DNA of 14,031 nucleotides. It comes from a bacterium BMS3Bbin07 (GTDB taxonomy: Bacteria > Nitrospirota > Thermodesulfovibrionia > Thermodesulfovibrionales > JdFR-85). Positions 8,145 to 14,031 of this stretch are shown here, one piece after another. A model generated the notes under the pieces. It was given only the letters and a program-made list of their open reading frames with translations. It had not been told where the DNA came from and searched no databases. The stretch spans positions 1-14,031 of the forward strand of contig BDTQ01000138.1 of the NCBI GenBank assembly GCA_002898135.1, written 5' to 3'. The translations under genes and the position numbers were made by a program. How positions within the stretch are numbered: position 1 is the stretch's first letter; each line of letters starts with the position of its first letter.

Positions 8145-8688
8145 ATCCGGACTGCTCGAATTCTCTTAAAAAGTGCATCAGTGTTTCATCATCATAAATA
8201 CAGAACTCGATAACCTCAAGTGACGTTTCAGGGTTTTCTTCGAGAAACCTTTTTGACTCATTAACAAGTATATTCGCACACCTGTCTTTTGGAAACCCGA
8301 AGATTCCAGAACTGATGGCAGGTATGGAGATACTCTTATATCCATCTTCCGAGGCGAGTTGAAGACTGCTTAAAAGGGCGCTTTTCAGTTTGTTGTCTTC
8401 ATCACCTTCACCCATTCTTGGCCCGACAGCATGAATTACAGCCTTGCAGGGGAGTCTGCCGGCAGTTGTCATTGCTGCTGAGCCGACAGGGACGAAGCCA
8501 ATCCTGTCGCTCTCTTCCTGTATTATTGCTCCTCCCTTTCTTACTATTGCGCCTGCTACACCACCGCCGTGTTTTAGATGGGAGTTTGCAGCGTTTACTA
8601 TGACATCCACATCCCTTTCAGTAATATCACCCTTAACGAGCCTGAGGATTTTGCTCTTTATTTTCTTCTCCTTTTTTACCTCCATCAT
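8143..8688 (-). CDS. Macrodomain protein (predicted ADP-ribose binding / de-ADP-ribosylating)
   Basis: The 181-residue protein is a single macrodomain. It has the GDIT start (20-23, with the adenine-contacting Asp), VNAANSHLKHGGGVAGAI (31-48) forming the distal-ribose loop, VGSA (68-71), and SGIFGFP (128-134) binding the diphosphate. The family binds ADP-ribose, and NAAN-type members often remove ADP-ribose from proteins or deacetylate O-acetyl-ADP-ribose. I cannot tell enzyme from reader from these motifs alone. A GTG at 8697 could extend it by three residues. The ATG at 8688 is preferred because AGAGGTG lies six bases upstream. The N-terminal KKEKKIKSK stretch is basic. The gene stands alone, divergent from cfa and convergent with hsp20. 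Confidence 0.93.
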   Translation of the reverse strand: MMEVKKEKKIKSKILRLVKGDITERDVDVIVNAANSHLKHGGGVAGAIVRKGGAIIQEESDRIGFVPVGSAAMTTAGRLPCKAVIHAVGPRMGEGDEDNKLKSALLSSLQLASEDGYKSISIPAISSGIFGFPKDRCANILVNESKRFLEENPETSLEVIEFCIYDDETLMHFLREFEQSG

Positions 8689-8777
8689 GACTTTCACCTC
8701 TTTATCTGATTTTTACAGGTGCTGCTGACATTCCCGTGTCCATGCAAAATAAGCACAGATGCTCTGAGCAAAAAGAT

Positions 8778-8799
8778 ATTCATAAATAATTCATAAATA
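8778..8799. repeat. Exact tandem 11-bp repeat ATTCATAAATA x2
   Basis: Two abutting copies of ATTCATAAATA occupy 8778-8788 and 8789-8799. The period is about one helical turn, so both copies face the same side of the DNA. They begin at the predicted transcription start of the macrodomain gene and extend downstream of it. A regulator site is possible. A chance AT-rich duplication is also possible. Confidence 0.5.
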
Positions 8800-8803
8800 T
8801 AGA

Positions 8804-8833
8804 ATAGTATTTAAGCATGAACAAAAAAGTCAA
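8804..8833 (-). promoter_or_regulatory. Candidate promoter for the macrodomain gene
   Basis: On the minus strand TTGACT (plus 8828-8833) and TACTAT (plus 8804-8809) are separated by 18 bp. They match consensus at five of six and four of six positions. The predicted leader is about 110 bases. AT-rich flanks allow other choices. Confidence 0.4.
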
Positions 8834-8835
8834 CA

Positions 8836-8867
8836 GATAAACGTGTAATCAAATCATTTAGTTTATC
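8836..8867. promoter_or_regulatory. Inverted repeat GATAAAC-N18-GTTTATC between divergent promoters
   Basis: Perfect 7-bp arms lie at 8836-8842 and 8861-8867. They sit immediately upstream of the minus-strand -35 and about 26 bp before the cfa -35, a position suited to an operator or activator site serving either gene. The half-site centres are about 25 bp apart. No known regulator consensus is recognised. Confidence 0.35.
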
Positions 8868-8893
8868 GCGTTTTATTTAACGGAATTTCTCCC

Positions 8894-8922
8894 TTGACAA
8901 TGATAGGATTATCTGCTATATC
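8894..8922 (+). promoter_or_regulatory. Sigma-70-like promoter for cfa with extended -10
   Basis: A perfect TTGACA (8894-8899), a 17-bp spacer and TATATC (8917-8922) with an upstream TG at 8914-8915 (extended -10) form a strong candidate. Transcription would start near 8929, leaving a leader of about 158 bases before cfa. That is long for a housekeeping gene. Confidence 0.65.
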
Positions 8923-8942
8923 TTAGAAATAGGGAGCTGCAG

Positions 8943-8980
8943 GTGGAGGTAAATTTGAAGTGAAAAGTAAGGCACTATAA
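8943..8980 (+). other. Orphan ribosome binding site with a six-codon open frame in the cfa leader
   Basis: GTGGAGGT (8943-8950) is a better ribosome binding site than that of cfa itself. It is followed nine bases later by GTG (8960) and a frame of six codons ending in TAA at 8978-8980. This could be a minimal leader ORF or ribosome standby site, or a chance match. There is no other evidence of translation. Confidence 0.2.
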
Positions 8981-9020
8981 TTGCGTTTACTCTTTATTAT
9001 GACTCACTTTTTGTCCGGAA

Positions 9021-9065
9021 ATGAGAAACCTGTTGAGACCACAGGGGTTTTTGAAAGCTTTTTAG
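9021..9065 (+). other. Possible 14-residue leader peptide overlapping the cfa leader hairpin
   Basis: An ATG at 9021 opens a frame encoding MRNLLRPQGFLKAF and stops at 9063-9065, 21 bases before cfa. Its ribosome binding site is poor (CGGAA immediately upstream). It spans the whole hairpin at 9026-9050, so its translation would prevent the hairpin forming. That is the logic of an attenuator but is not proof of one. Confidence 0.2.
9026..9052 (+). terminator. Hairpin plus T run in the cfa leader (possible attenuator)
   Basis: AAACCTGT (9026-9033) pairs with ACAGGGGTTT (9041-9050) around a seven-base loop, with two extra G residues bulged. A five-T run ends at 9052. This has the form of a weak intrinsic terminator 34 bases before the cfa start. 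The stem is short, so termination could be partial or conditional. Confidence 0.35.
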
Positions 9066-9086
9066 AAAATCGGGGGTAATTCAAAA

Positions 9087-10208
9087 ATGGAAAGAGACAA
9101 ATTCAGAAGCACTGCAGAGGAAATCCTGTCTTTAGCCGGAATAGGAATTAACGGCAAGAATCCCTGGGACCTGAGAGTTCATAATGAGTGTTTTTACCGG
9201 AGGGTTTTAAATCACGGCTCCCTGGGGCTTGGAGAGTCCTATATGGATGGATGGTGGGATAGCGACAGAATTGACGATTTTTTTTGCCGTATACTCAGAT
9301 CTGAAATACATAAAAAGGTCAAAGAGGACTGGATACTTCTTTCCAGGGTTCTATTGTCAAAAAGCATTAATATGCAATCAAAGAGCCGGGCTTTTAGAAT
9401 TGGCGAGATGCATTATGACCTTGGGAATGACTTATATGAAAATATGCTTGACAGGCGCATGGTTTATACATGTGCTTATTGGAAGGATGCAAAAACGCTG
9501 GATGATGCTCAGGAGCATAAACTGGATCTGGTTTGCCGGAAAACAGGGTTGAAACCAGGCATGAAAATACTGGATATCGGCTGCGGCTGGGGAAGTTTTG
9601 CGAAATATGCTGCTGAGAAATATGAAGTTGAAGTAACAGGAGTTACCGTCTCCAGAGAGCAGGTGGAACTTGCAGAGACGTTATGCAAGGAATATCCTGT
9701 TGATGTCAGATTGCAGGATTACAGGGAAGTTACCGGGAGTTTTGACTGTGTAATTTCTCTGGGTATGTTTGAACATGTCGGTTATAAGAATTACAGGACA
9801 TACATGGAAGTTGTGAACCGTTGTCTGAAAGATGATGGTTTATTTCTATTGCAGACAATCGGTGGAAATGAATCAGCAGTTAACACGGAACCCTGGCTTG
9901 ATAGGTATATTTTCCCCAATTCCGTAATTCCTTCGATTAAACAGATAGGAGATGCAGTTGAGGGATTGTTTGTTATGGAGGACTGGCACAATTTCAGCGC
10001 CGATTACGATAAAACACTTATGGCGTGGTATGGCAATTTTGAAATGAATTGGAATAAGATTAAGTCAAACTATGATGAAAGATTTTACAGAATGTGGAAG
10101 TATTATCTGCTGACCTGTGCAGGTTCATTTCGTGCAAGAAAGAATCAGGTGTGGCAGATTGTTTTTTCAAAAAAAGGTGTTCCTGATGGGTATCAGTCTA
10201 TCCGTTGA
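9087..10208 (+). CDS. cfa: Cyclopropane-fatty-acyl-phospholipid synthase
   Basis: The 373-residue protein aligns from memory along the whole E. coli Cfa (382 residues) with a constant offset of about ten. It has the N-terminal lipid-binding part (NPWDLRVHN, LGLGESYMDGWWD), the HYDLGNDLYENML helix, the SAM-binding loop LDIGCGWGSFA (162-172), MFEHVG (227-232) and the CAGSFRARK C-terminus (344-352). The enzyme adds methylene from S-adenosylmethionine across unsaturated acyl chains in membrane phospholipids, protecting against acid and other stress. Predicted bicarbonate ligands C129, E229, I258 and Y307 are kept, but the usual histidine of the LLHTIG motif is Gln256 (CAG at 9852-9854). Translation starts at ATG 9087 with GGGGGT upstream. 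A 42-base gap leads to the HD gene, so they may share a transcript. Confidence 0.95.
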   Translation: MERDKFRSTAEEILSLAGIGINGKNPWDLRVHNECFYRRVLNHGSLGLGESYMDGWWDSDRIDDFFCRILRSEIHKKVKEDWILLSRVLLSKSINMQSKSRAFRIGEMHYDLGNDLYENMLDRRMVYTCAYWKDAKTLDDAQEHKLDLVCRKTGLKPGMKILDIGCGWGSFAKYAAEKYEVEVTGVTVSREQVELAETLCKEYPVDVRLQDYREVTGSFDCVISLGMFEHVGYKNYRTYMEVVNRCLKDDGLFLLQTIGGNESAVNTEPWLDRYIFPNSVIPSIKQIGDAVEGLFVMEDWHNFSADYDKTLMAWYGNFEMNWNKIKSNYDERFYRMWKYYLLTCAGSFRARKNQVWQIVFSKKGVPDGYQSIR

Positions 10209-10250
10209 AAGTGCTTTCAGATACAGAGATAACCGTAGAGTGAAAACCAG

Positions 10251-11512
10251 ATGATAATAGAACCCCGGATTCACCTGTTTGAACTGATAAAGTGTCTTTC
10301 CAGGGCTATGGACCTGATTAGTCCGGCAGTTGTTGATCATCATGAACGGGTAGCCTACATTGCATTCAGTATCGGGGCGGCTCTGGGTTTGTCAATGGAC
10401 GAACAGAACGATCTGATAATGGCAGGGTCACTGCATGACAGCGGTGCCCTTTCCCTTGAGGAGAGGTTGGATGCTTTGGAGTTTGAAACCAAAAACCCTC
10501 ACAGGCATGCTGAGTTAGGCTATATGCTTTTGAGAGGGTTTGAGCCACTCTCTACAGCAGCTCTGCTTGTACAACACCACCATGTCCCCTGGAATAATGG
10601 GAGGGGAGCTGAGTTCCGGGGGAATGAGGTATTGAGAGGCAGCCATATTCTGCATTTGGCTGACAGGGTAGCAGTACTTGTAAACAATCAGCAGGAAGTG
10701 CTTGGGCAGGGAGATATTATTTGTGGGAGGATTAAGGAACAATCAGGAAAGATGTTCATGCCCCAACTGGTTGATGTCTTTAACAGCTTGGCCAGGAGGG
10801 AATATTTCTGGCTTGATGTCGCCTCCCACTCAATAAGCTCTGTTCTTCAGGGAATGGCAAGCTTAAAAACCGTTAAACTGGATATGGAAGGTCTCCTCGG
10901 CTTGTCGAACCTGTTTCGTCAGATTATCGACTTCAGGAGCCGTTTCACTGCTAATCACTCTGCAGGGGTGGCAGCATGTGCTGTGGCCCTGGCCGATTTT
11001 GCCGGCTTTTCTGAACGTGAATGCCGGATGATGAGGATTGCCGGTCATCTACATGATTTAGGCAAGCTTGCTGTGCCGGTAGAGATACTTGAGAAGGAGG
11101 CAAGATTGACAACGGAAGAGATTAGAGTTATTAAAAGCCATACCTTTCACACTTACCGTATTCTTGAACATATAAGCGCCCTTGATATCATTAATGCATG
11201 GGGCTTCACCACGAACGCATTGATGGTGCCGGTTATCCCTTTCACCATGAAGGCCGGGACCTGTCTCTGGGGTCCAGGATTATGGCTGTTGCAGATGTAT
11301 TTACCGCCATTACAGAGGATCGTCCATACAGGAAAGGGATGAGCAAGGATAAAGCGACGGCGGTTCTCAGGCAGATGGCTGATGATATGGCCCTGGATTC
11401 CAGTATCGTATCCTTGCTATTCCACAATTTTGATGAAATTAACTCCTTTCGTGAAACTGCCCAGAAGGCATCGGTTAAGGAATATCATAGATTTCTGCAA
11501 CAAGCGAGTTAA
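10251..11512 (+). pseudogene. Tandem HD / HD-GYP phosphohydrolase, split by a one-base frameshift
   Basis: Two frames together encode one protein of about 420 residues. Residues 20-150 form a degenerate HD domain (H31, HD at 62-63, H86, HHH at 109-111, ADR at 137-139). From about residue 230 an HD-GYP domain begins (H236, HDLGK at 268-272, KSHTFH at 295-300). The frame then continues wrongly and stops at 11340-11342. The rest of the domain, HHERIDGAGYP, VADVFTAIT and DRPYRKGM, lies in the -1 frame up to TAA 11510-11512. Restoring one base in the GGGG run at 11200-11203 joins INAWG directly to LHHERIDG. HD-GYP proteins hydrolyse cyclic di-GMP. Without the shift this could be an active phosphodiesterase. 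A real mutation, a sequencing error and phase variation remain open. No slippery heptamer suited to programmed -1 shifting is present, and the inner ATG at 11198 lacks a ribosome binding site. Confidence 0.85.
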
Positions 11513-12045
11513 TAATTATCAGATATAATCTTAGCACACATTACATTCTTCATAATCCTGAGTGCGGCATCATGATCTTCAGGGGCAATCCCTGCCACCC
11601 CGTCACTTACCACTTCAACCTCATATCCCCTTAGCACTGCATCAGATGCTGTAAAGAGTATGCAGATATGAGTAACACATCCTGTGAGGCGGAGTGTGCT
11701 TATTCCAAGTGTTTTAAGGGTGCTGTCAAGTTTTGTCCTGTAAAAACCTGAGTATGTGGTTTTCTCAATAATAATATCACTGTTGGAGGGTTTCAGGTCA
11801 TCAATAATCTGGGCTCCGATAGTACCTTTGACTGCGTGTACAGGCCATTTAAAACGCTTGAATTCTATATCGTCAGGTTCATGAGCGTCACAGATGTAAA
11901 TAATCTGTCTTCCCTCCCTGTTGGCATGCTCTATCTCTCTCTTTATGGCGGGGATGACCTTTCTTGTATCCGGAACCTCAAGAGGCGCCCCTTCTCTTAC
12001 AAAATCATTCAGCATATCAATAACAAGCAAGGCGTTTTTTGACAT
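11509..12045 (-). CDS. Cysteine hydrolase of the nicotinamidase/isochorismatase family
   Basis: The 178-residue protein has the family triad D10 (LVIDMLNDF), K95 (EKTTYSGFYRT) and C128 in TGCVTHIC. It also has the metal-site pattern of nicotinamidases: D53 and H55 (CDAHEPDD) and H70 (WPVHAVKGTIGA). That supports an amidase such as nicotinamide to nicotinate in NAD salvage rather than an isochorismatase, which usually lacks the metal ligands. Substrate cannot be fixed from sequence alone, so no symbol is given. The ATG at 12045 has a very strong GAGGAGG site upstream. The stop overlaps the stop of the HD-GYP gene on the opposite strand by four bases (11509-11512). It lies 120 bases downstream of argB on the same strand. 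That gap has partly complementary segments (TAATCAG / CTGATTA) but no clear promoter. Confidence 0.9.
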   Translation of the reverse strand: MSKNALLVIDMLNDFVREGAPLEVPDTRKVIPAIKREIEHANREGRQIIYICDAHEPDDIEFKRFKWPVHAVKGTIGAQIIDDLKPSNSDIIIEKTTYSGFYRTKLDSTLKTLGISTLRLTGCVTHICILFTASDAVLRGYEVEVVSDGVAGIAPEDHDAALRIMKNVMCAKIISDNY

Positions 12046-12165
12046 ATCAACCTCCTCATACTGTAAACTTCCAGCGATTGGTAATCAGCCGTTTGTTTCA
12101 GGGACATGTGGCTAAAGACAATGTCAGGTTTTGGCTGAAAACTGATTATTTATATCTGATTTTAC

Positions 12166-13047
12166 TTACCTGATAATCTCTGTTCCTATTCCCTCTTCCG
12201 TGAATATCTCAAGCAGAAGGCAATGAGGGACCCTTCCGTCCACTATATGGGTCTTGCTGACGCCGCTCTTTAGTGCCTCAACACAGGCCTGCACCTTTGG
12301 TATCATTCCTCCGGAGATGGTCCCATCATCAAAGAGTTCTTTTAGATTCTTCTTTTTAACGGTGGAGAGGATTTCTCCCTTCCTGTCAAGGATTCCGGGC
12401 ACATCCGTCATTAAAATCAGTTTTTCAGCCTTCAGAGCCGCGGCAAGTGAAGCCGCCACATAGTCTGCATTTATATTCAGCGTCTCTCTTTCAGCGCTTG
12501 CAGCAACAGGGGCGACAACAGGTATAAAACCATTACGTTCAAGGCCAATCAGCACATCAGGGGTTACTTCCTTTACTTCTCCAACAAGGCCCAGGTCTAT
12601 AATCTCATCAGCCCCTGTCTCCGGTGAAGCCCTCTTTATGACCTTTTTTGATGCACGAATCAGCCCTGCATCCTTTCCTGTCAGACCCACTGCCTTTCCT
12701 CCGTGACGGTTAATGAGCATAACAATCTCCTTGTTGACAAGCCCCCCCAACACCATCTCAACGATATCAATGGTCTCCTTGTCAGTCACCCTCTGTCCAT
12801 GGATAAATGTGGGGGTTTTGCCCATCTTCTTCATGATCTCGGAGATTTTTGGCCCACCACCGTGAACAATCACTGTATTGATACCAATATAGTTGAGCAA
12901 AACAACATCCTGGGCAAAGGCATCCATCAGTGCCGGTTTGATCTGAGCTGCGCCCCCGTATTTTATTACAAAGGTCTTTCCATAGAACTTTTTGATGTAG
13001 GGGAGGGACTCAATAAGTATTTCTGCCTTTTCAATCAGTTTCTTCAT
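12166..13047 (-). CDS. argB: Acetylglutamate kinase
   Basis: The 293-residue protein phosphorylates N-acetylglutamate with ATP, the second step of arginine synthesis. The amino acid kinase fold shows VIKYGGAA with K29 (26-33), VHGGGPKI (61-68), the RVTD segment (86-89), GLVNKEIV (102-109), NINADYVAA (191-199), LMTDVPGIL (212-220) and GGMIPKVQAC (246-255) with K251. About 25 residues precede KYGG (KAEILIESLPYIKKFYG). This helix is typical of hexameric, arginine-inhibited enzymes and absent from the E. coli type, so feedback inhibition by arginine is inferred. Neighbours on either side are not arginine genes. The start at 13047 follows AGAAGG closely, with GGTGAG a little further up. It looks intact and cytoplasmic. 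Confidence 0.97.
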   Translation of the reverse strand: MKKLIEKAEILIESLPYIKKFYGKTFVIKYGGAAQIKPALMDAFAQDVVLLNYIGINTVIVHGGGPKISEIMKKMGKTPTFIHGQRVTDKETIDIVEMVLGGLVNKEIVMLINRHGGKAVGLTGKDAGLIRASKKVIKRASPETGADEIIDLGLVGEVKEVTPDVLIGLERNGFIPVVAPVAASAERETLNINADYVAASLAAALKAEKLILMTDVPGILDRKGEILSTVKKKNLKELFDDGTISGGMIPKVQACVEALKSGVSKTHIVDGRVPHCLLLEIFTEEGIGTEIIR

Positions 13048-13113
13048 GCCTTCTCACCTGACAATTTATTGGATCCCGTGACTTTGCGCTAACGACTCAG
13101 ACAAAATCAAGCA

Positions 13114-13142
13114 GGTTTTTATTCTGAAAACCGGTTTTTATT
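13114..13142 (-). promoter_or_regulatory. Palindrome and direct repeats upstream of argB
   Basis: Plus-strand GGTTTTTATT occurs at 13114-13123 and 13133-13142. Between and overlapping them lies the perfect palindrome AAAACCGGTTTT (13127-13138). On the argB strand this gives two AATAAAAACC boxes 19 bp apart, about 67-95 bases before the start codon. GAATAAAAA resembles the core of an arginine-repressor box, but the flanks do not match well. No clear promoter was found here. Confidence 0.3.
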
Positions 13143-13158
13143 TTAACACATCGGTTGT

Positions 13159-13197
13159 CCTGTCTGCTCTCGAATCAGTTTCGAAATTTCAGACAGG
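13159..13197 (-). terminator. Hairpin downstream of the darP-like gene, without U tract
   Basis: CCTGTCTG (13159-13166) and CAGACAGG (13190-13197) form a perfect 8-bp stem. An inner 5-bp stem TCGAA/TTCGA (13170-13174, 13180-13184) closes a five-base loop. It begins 26 bases after the end of the darP-like gene in its direction of transcription. No T run follows, so it may be an mRNA 3'-end stabiliser or a Rho-assisted stop. Confidence 0.4.
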
Positions 13198-13223
13198 GAA
13201 GGGGGCAAGGGAGTGTGTGACGG

Positions 13224-13703
13224 TTACCCGGTACGTATTTCCTTCAGGTAACGGAAGAGTAGCCGTGATGCCCTGGGTGGTTTATTATTTAGTTGTTCCT
13301 TTTCCGCATTCCGTATGAGTTGAGTCAATTTCTGCCGGTCTGCAGCAGGGCATCTTGTCAGTATCTCTTCAATGAGGGCTTTGTTCCCGGCTATCAGCTC
13401 ATCCCGCCATCTTTCCATCTCCCTGAATTCCAGGGCTTTTCTATAATTTCCCTGCTCCAGTTGACGAAGTGCCTCCCGGATTGGCTCGGTATCACATCTT
13501 CGCATCAGGGTGCCGATATACTGAAGCTGCCTTCGGAGTGCCCCGTGTTTTTTGAGTGTCTTTGCAAACATGACGGCATCGTGGATTTCAGCAGGCAAGT
13601 CAATATCCTTGATCTGTTCTTTCGGGAGTTTCACGAGTTCCTCTCCGAGGGCCTGCAGGGAGAGTGCTTCTTTTTTCTTCTGTGTTTTACTTGTCTGTTC
13701 CAT
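13224..13703 (-). CDS. darP: DarP/YjgA-like (DUF615) ribosome-associated protein
   Basis: The 159-residue, highly charged helical protein matches the DUF615 family along its length. Strongest are GALRRQLQYIGTLMRR (54-69), TEPIREAL (72-79) and the C-terminal ADRQKLTQLIRNAEKE / NKPPRASRLLFRYLKEI block (120-156). It lacks the acidic N-terminal stretch of the roughly 183-residue E. coli protein. In E. coli this factor binds late 50S precursors and helps final maturation around the peptidyl transferase centre. The ATG at 13703 has no recognisable ribosome binding site and lies nine bases after the stop of the RNA methyltransferase gene, so translation probably depends on that gene. The symbol rests on family similarity recalled from memory. 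Confidence 0.9.
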   Translation of the reverse strand: MEQTSKTQKKKEALSLQALGEELVKLPKEQIKDIDLPAEIHDAVMFAKTLKKHGALRRQLQYIGTLMRRCDTEPIREALRQLEQGNYRKALEFREMERWRDELIAGNKALIEEILTRCPAADRQKLTQLIRNAEKEQLNNKPPRASRLLFRYLKEIRTG

Positions 13704-13712
13704 TTTTATTTA

Positions 13713-14031
13713 TTAAAACAACTCATATTTTACCAGTCTGCCGTCAAGGCCACCTGTTTTTAACGGTTTTTTCCATGTGGCCCTCAGCCCCAGTTTCTTT
13801 ATGAATTCCCGTTCGCCAAAATAAATATAGGCGGTGGAACCCGTGCATTTCTTCTTCAGAAAATCACCAAGCGATTTGTATAAGAGTTCAAGTTCCTCTT
13901 TCTTTCCCATGCGGATACCGTAAGGAGGGTTTGTGATACTTACCCCGTTCTTCAGGCCCTGACTCTCCCTGAGATCAAGCACCTGGAGTCTTATCTTGTC
14001 TCCGTACGGCAAACTCCGGGTGTTTATCCCT
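13713..14031 (-). CDS. RlmL-type class I RNA methyltransferase, C-terminal part only (gene starts outside the window)
   Basis: The frame is open from the right edge to TAA at 13713-13715, giving about 105 C-terminal residues. It contains the catalytic motif TNPPYGIRMG, typical of N2-guanine RNA methyltransferases of the UPF0020/RlmL group. It is followed by LYKSLGDFLKKKCTGSTAYIYFG and a C-terminal GGLDGRLVKYELF resembling the RlmL end. The family normally has an N-terminal THUMP domain, which would lie beyond the window. RlmL methylates G2445 of 23S rRNA. Assignment to that exact site is not possible from this fragment. An in-frame TTG at 14012 is not taken as the start because the coding frame continues upstream of it. 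Confidence 0.88.
   Translation of the reverse strand, partial: GINTRSLPYGDKIRLQVLDLRESQGLKNGVSITNPPYGIRMGKKEELELLYKSLGDFLKKKCTGSTAYIYFGEREFIKKLGLRATWKKPLKTGGLDGRLVKYELF

Larger units (their letters stand above)
8689..9086. other. Divergent intergenic control region between macrodomain gene and cfa
   Basis: This 398-bp AT-rich stretch has no convincing protein gene of normal size. From left to right it contains the macrodomain ribosome binding site and leader, an exact 11-bp tandem repeat, a candidate minus-strand promoter, a GATAAAC/GTTTATC inverted repeat, a strong plus-strand promoter, a 158-base cfa leader with a good orphan ribosome binding site, very short open frames, and a hairpin followed by a T run. 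These parts are listed separately. Confidence 0.8.

Noticed and set aside
11196..11204. Programmed -1 ribosomal frameshifting in the HD-GYP gene
   Set aside because: The site reads GCA TGG GGC in the upstream frame. No X XXY YYZ slippery heptamer is in register, and re-pairing of the TGG-decoding tRNA would be poor. A simple indel in the G run explains it better.
11198..11512. Separate small gene beginning at the inner ATG
   Set aside because: No ribosome binding site precedes it, and its product starts in the middle of the HD-GYP signature. It is the displaced C-terminal part of the upstream gene.
12703..13092. Plus-strand frames opposite argB, darP and the activase
   Set aside because: They lie antisense to well-supported genes and encode no recognisable domain. 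They arise from the open codon structure of the real genes.
1..14031. Prophage, defence island, CRISPR array or other mobile system
   Set aside because: No integrase, transposase, phage structural gene, spaced direct repeats, tRNA or restriction genes are present. Macrodomain and MazG proteins can occur in defence loci, but here they sit among housekeeping genes and are not adjacent to each other.

Overview
The window reads as an ordinary, tightly packed chromosomal stretch of an anaerobic or facultatively anaerobic bacterium. Three things suggest this: [NiFe]-hydrogenase maturation genes (hypF, hypD), a very large activase of the 2-hydroxyglutaryl-CoA dehydratase activator type, and moderate GC content with clear Shine-Dalgarno sites. 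The protein style would fit Nitrospirota or Desulfobacterota-like lineages, but that is an impression. There is no rRNA or other marker here to settle it. I see no tRNA, rRNA, insertion sequence, phage gene or CRISPR array.

Layout. Positions 1-3225 (minus) hold most of a giant acyl-CoA dehydratase activase whose C-terminus lies outside the window. It diverges from hypF, hypD and mazG (3335-7453, plus), which overlap end to end and look co-translated. An Hsp20 small heat-shock protein gene (7581-8072, plus) follows with its own strong promoter. It converges on a macrodomain gene (8143-8688, minus) across a shared hairpin. A 398-bp divergent control region (8689-9086) separates the macrodomain gene from a cyclopropane fatty acid synthase gene (9087-10208, plus). 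That gene is followed by a tandem HD / HD-GYP signalling gene (10251-11512, plus) that is broken by a one-base frameshift just before its HHE..DG.GYP signature. On the minus strand come a nicotinamidase/isochorismatase-type cysteine hydrolase (11509-12045), argB (12166-13047), a DarP/YjgA-like ribosome-associated protein (13224-13703) and the 3' end of an RlmL-type RNA methyltransferase gene (13713 to the window edge).

How the genes work together. HypF and HypD cooperate in making the Fe(CN)2CO group of [NiFe]-hydrogenases. hypC, normally a neighbour, is absent between them. The activase should drive ATP-dependent one-electron reduction of a dehydratase or reductase partner that is not in view. 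MazG, Hsp20, the macrodomain protein and Cfa are housekeeping or stress functions: nucleotide-pool cleaning, proteostasis, ADP-ribose metabolism and membrane-lipid protection. The RNA methyltransferase and DarP homologue form a plausible 50S ribosome-maturation pair. I did not find a convincing undescribed multi-gene system. The best leads are the HD-GYP frameshift, the structured cfa leader, the His-to-Gln change in the predicted Cfa bicarbonate site and the double-ATPase activase.
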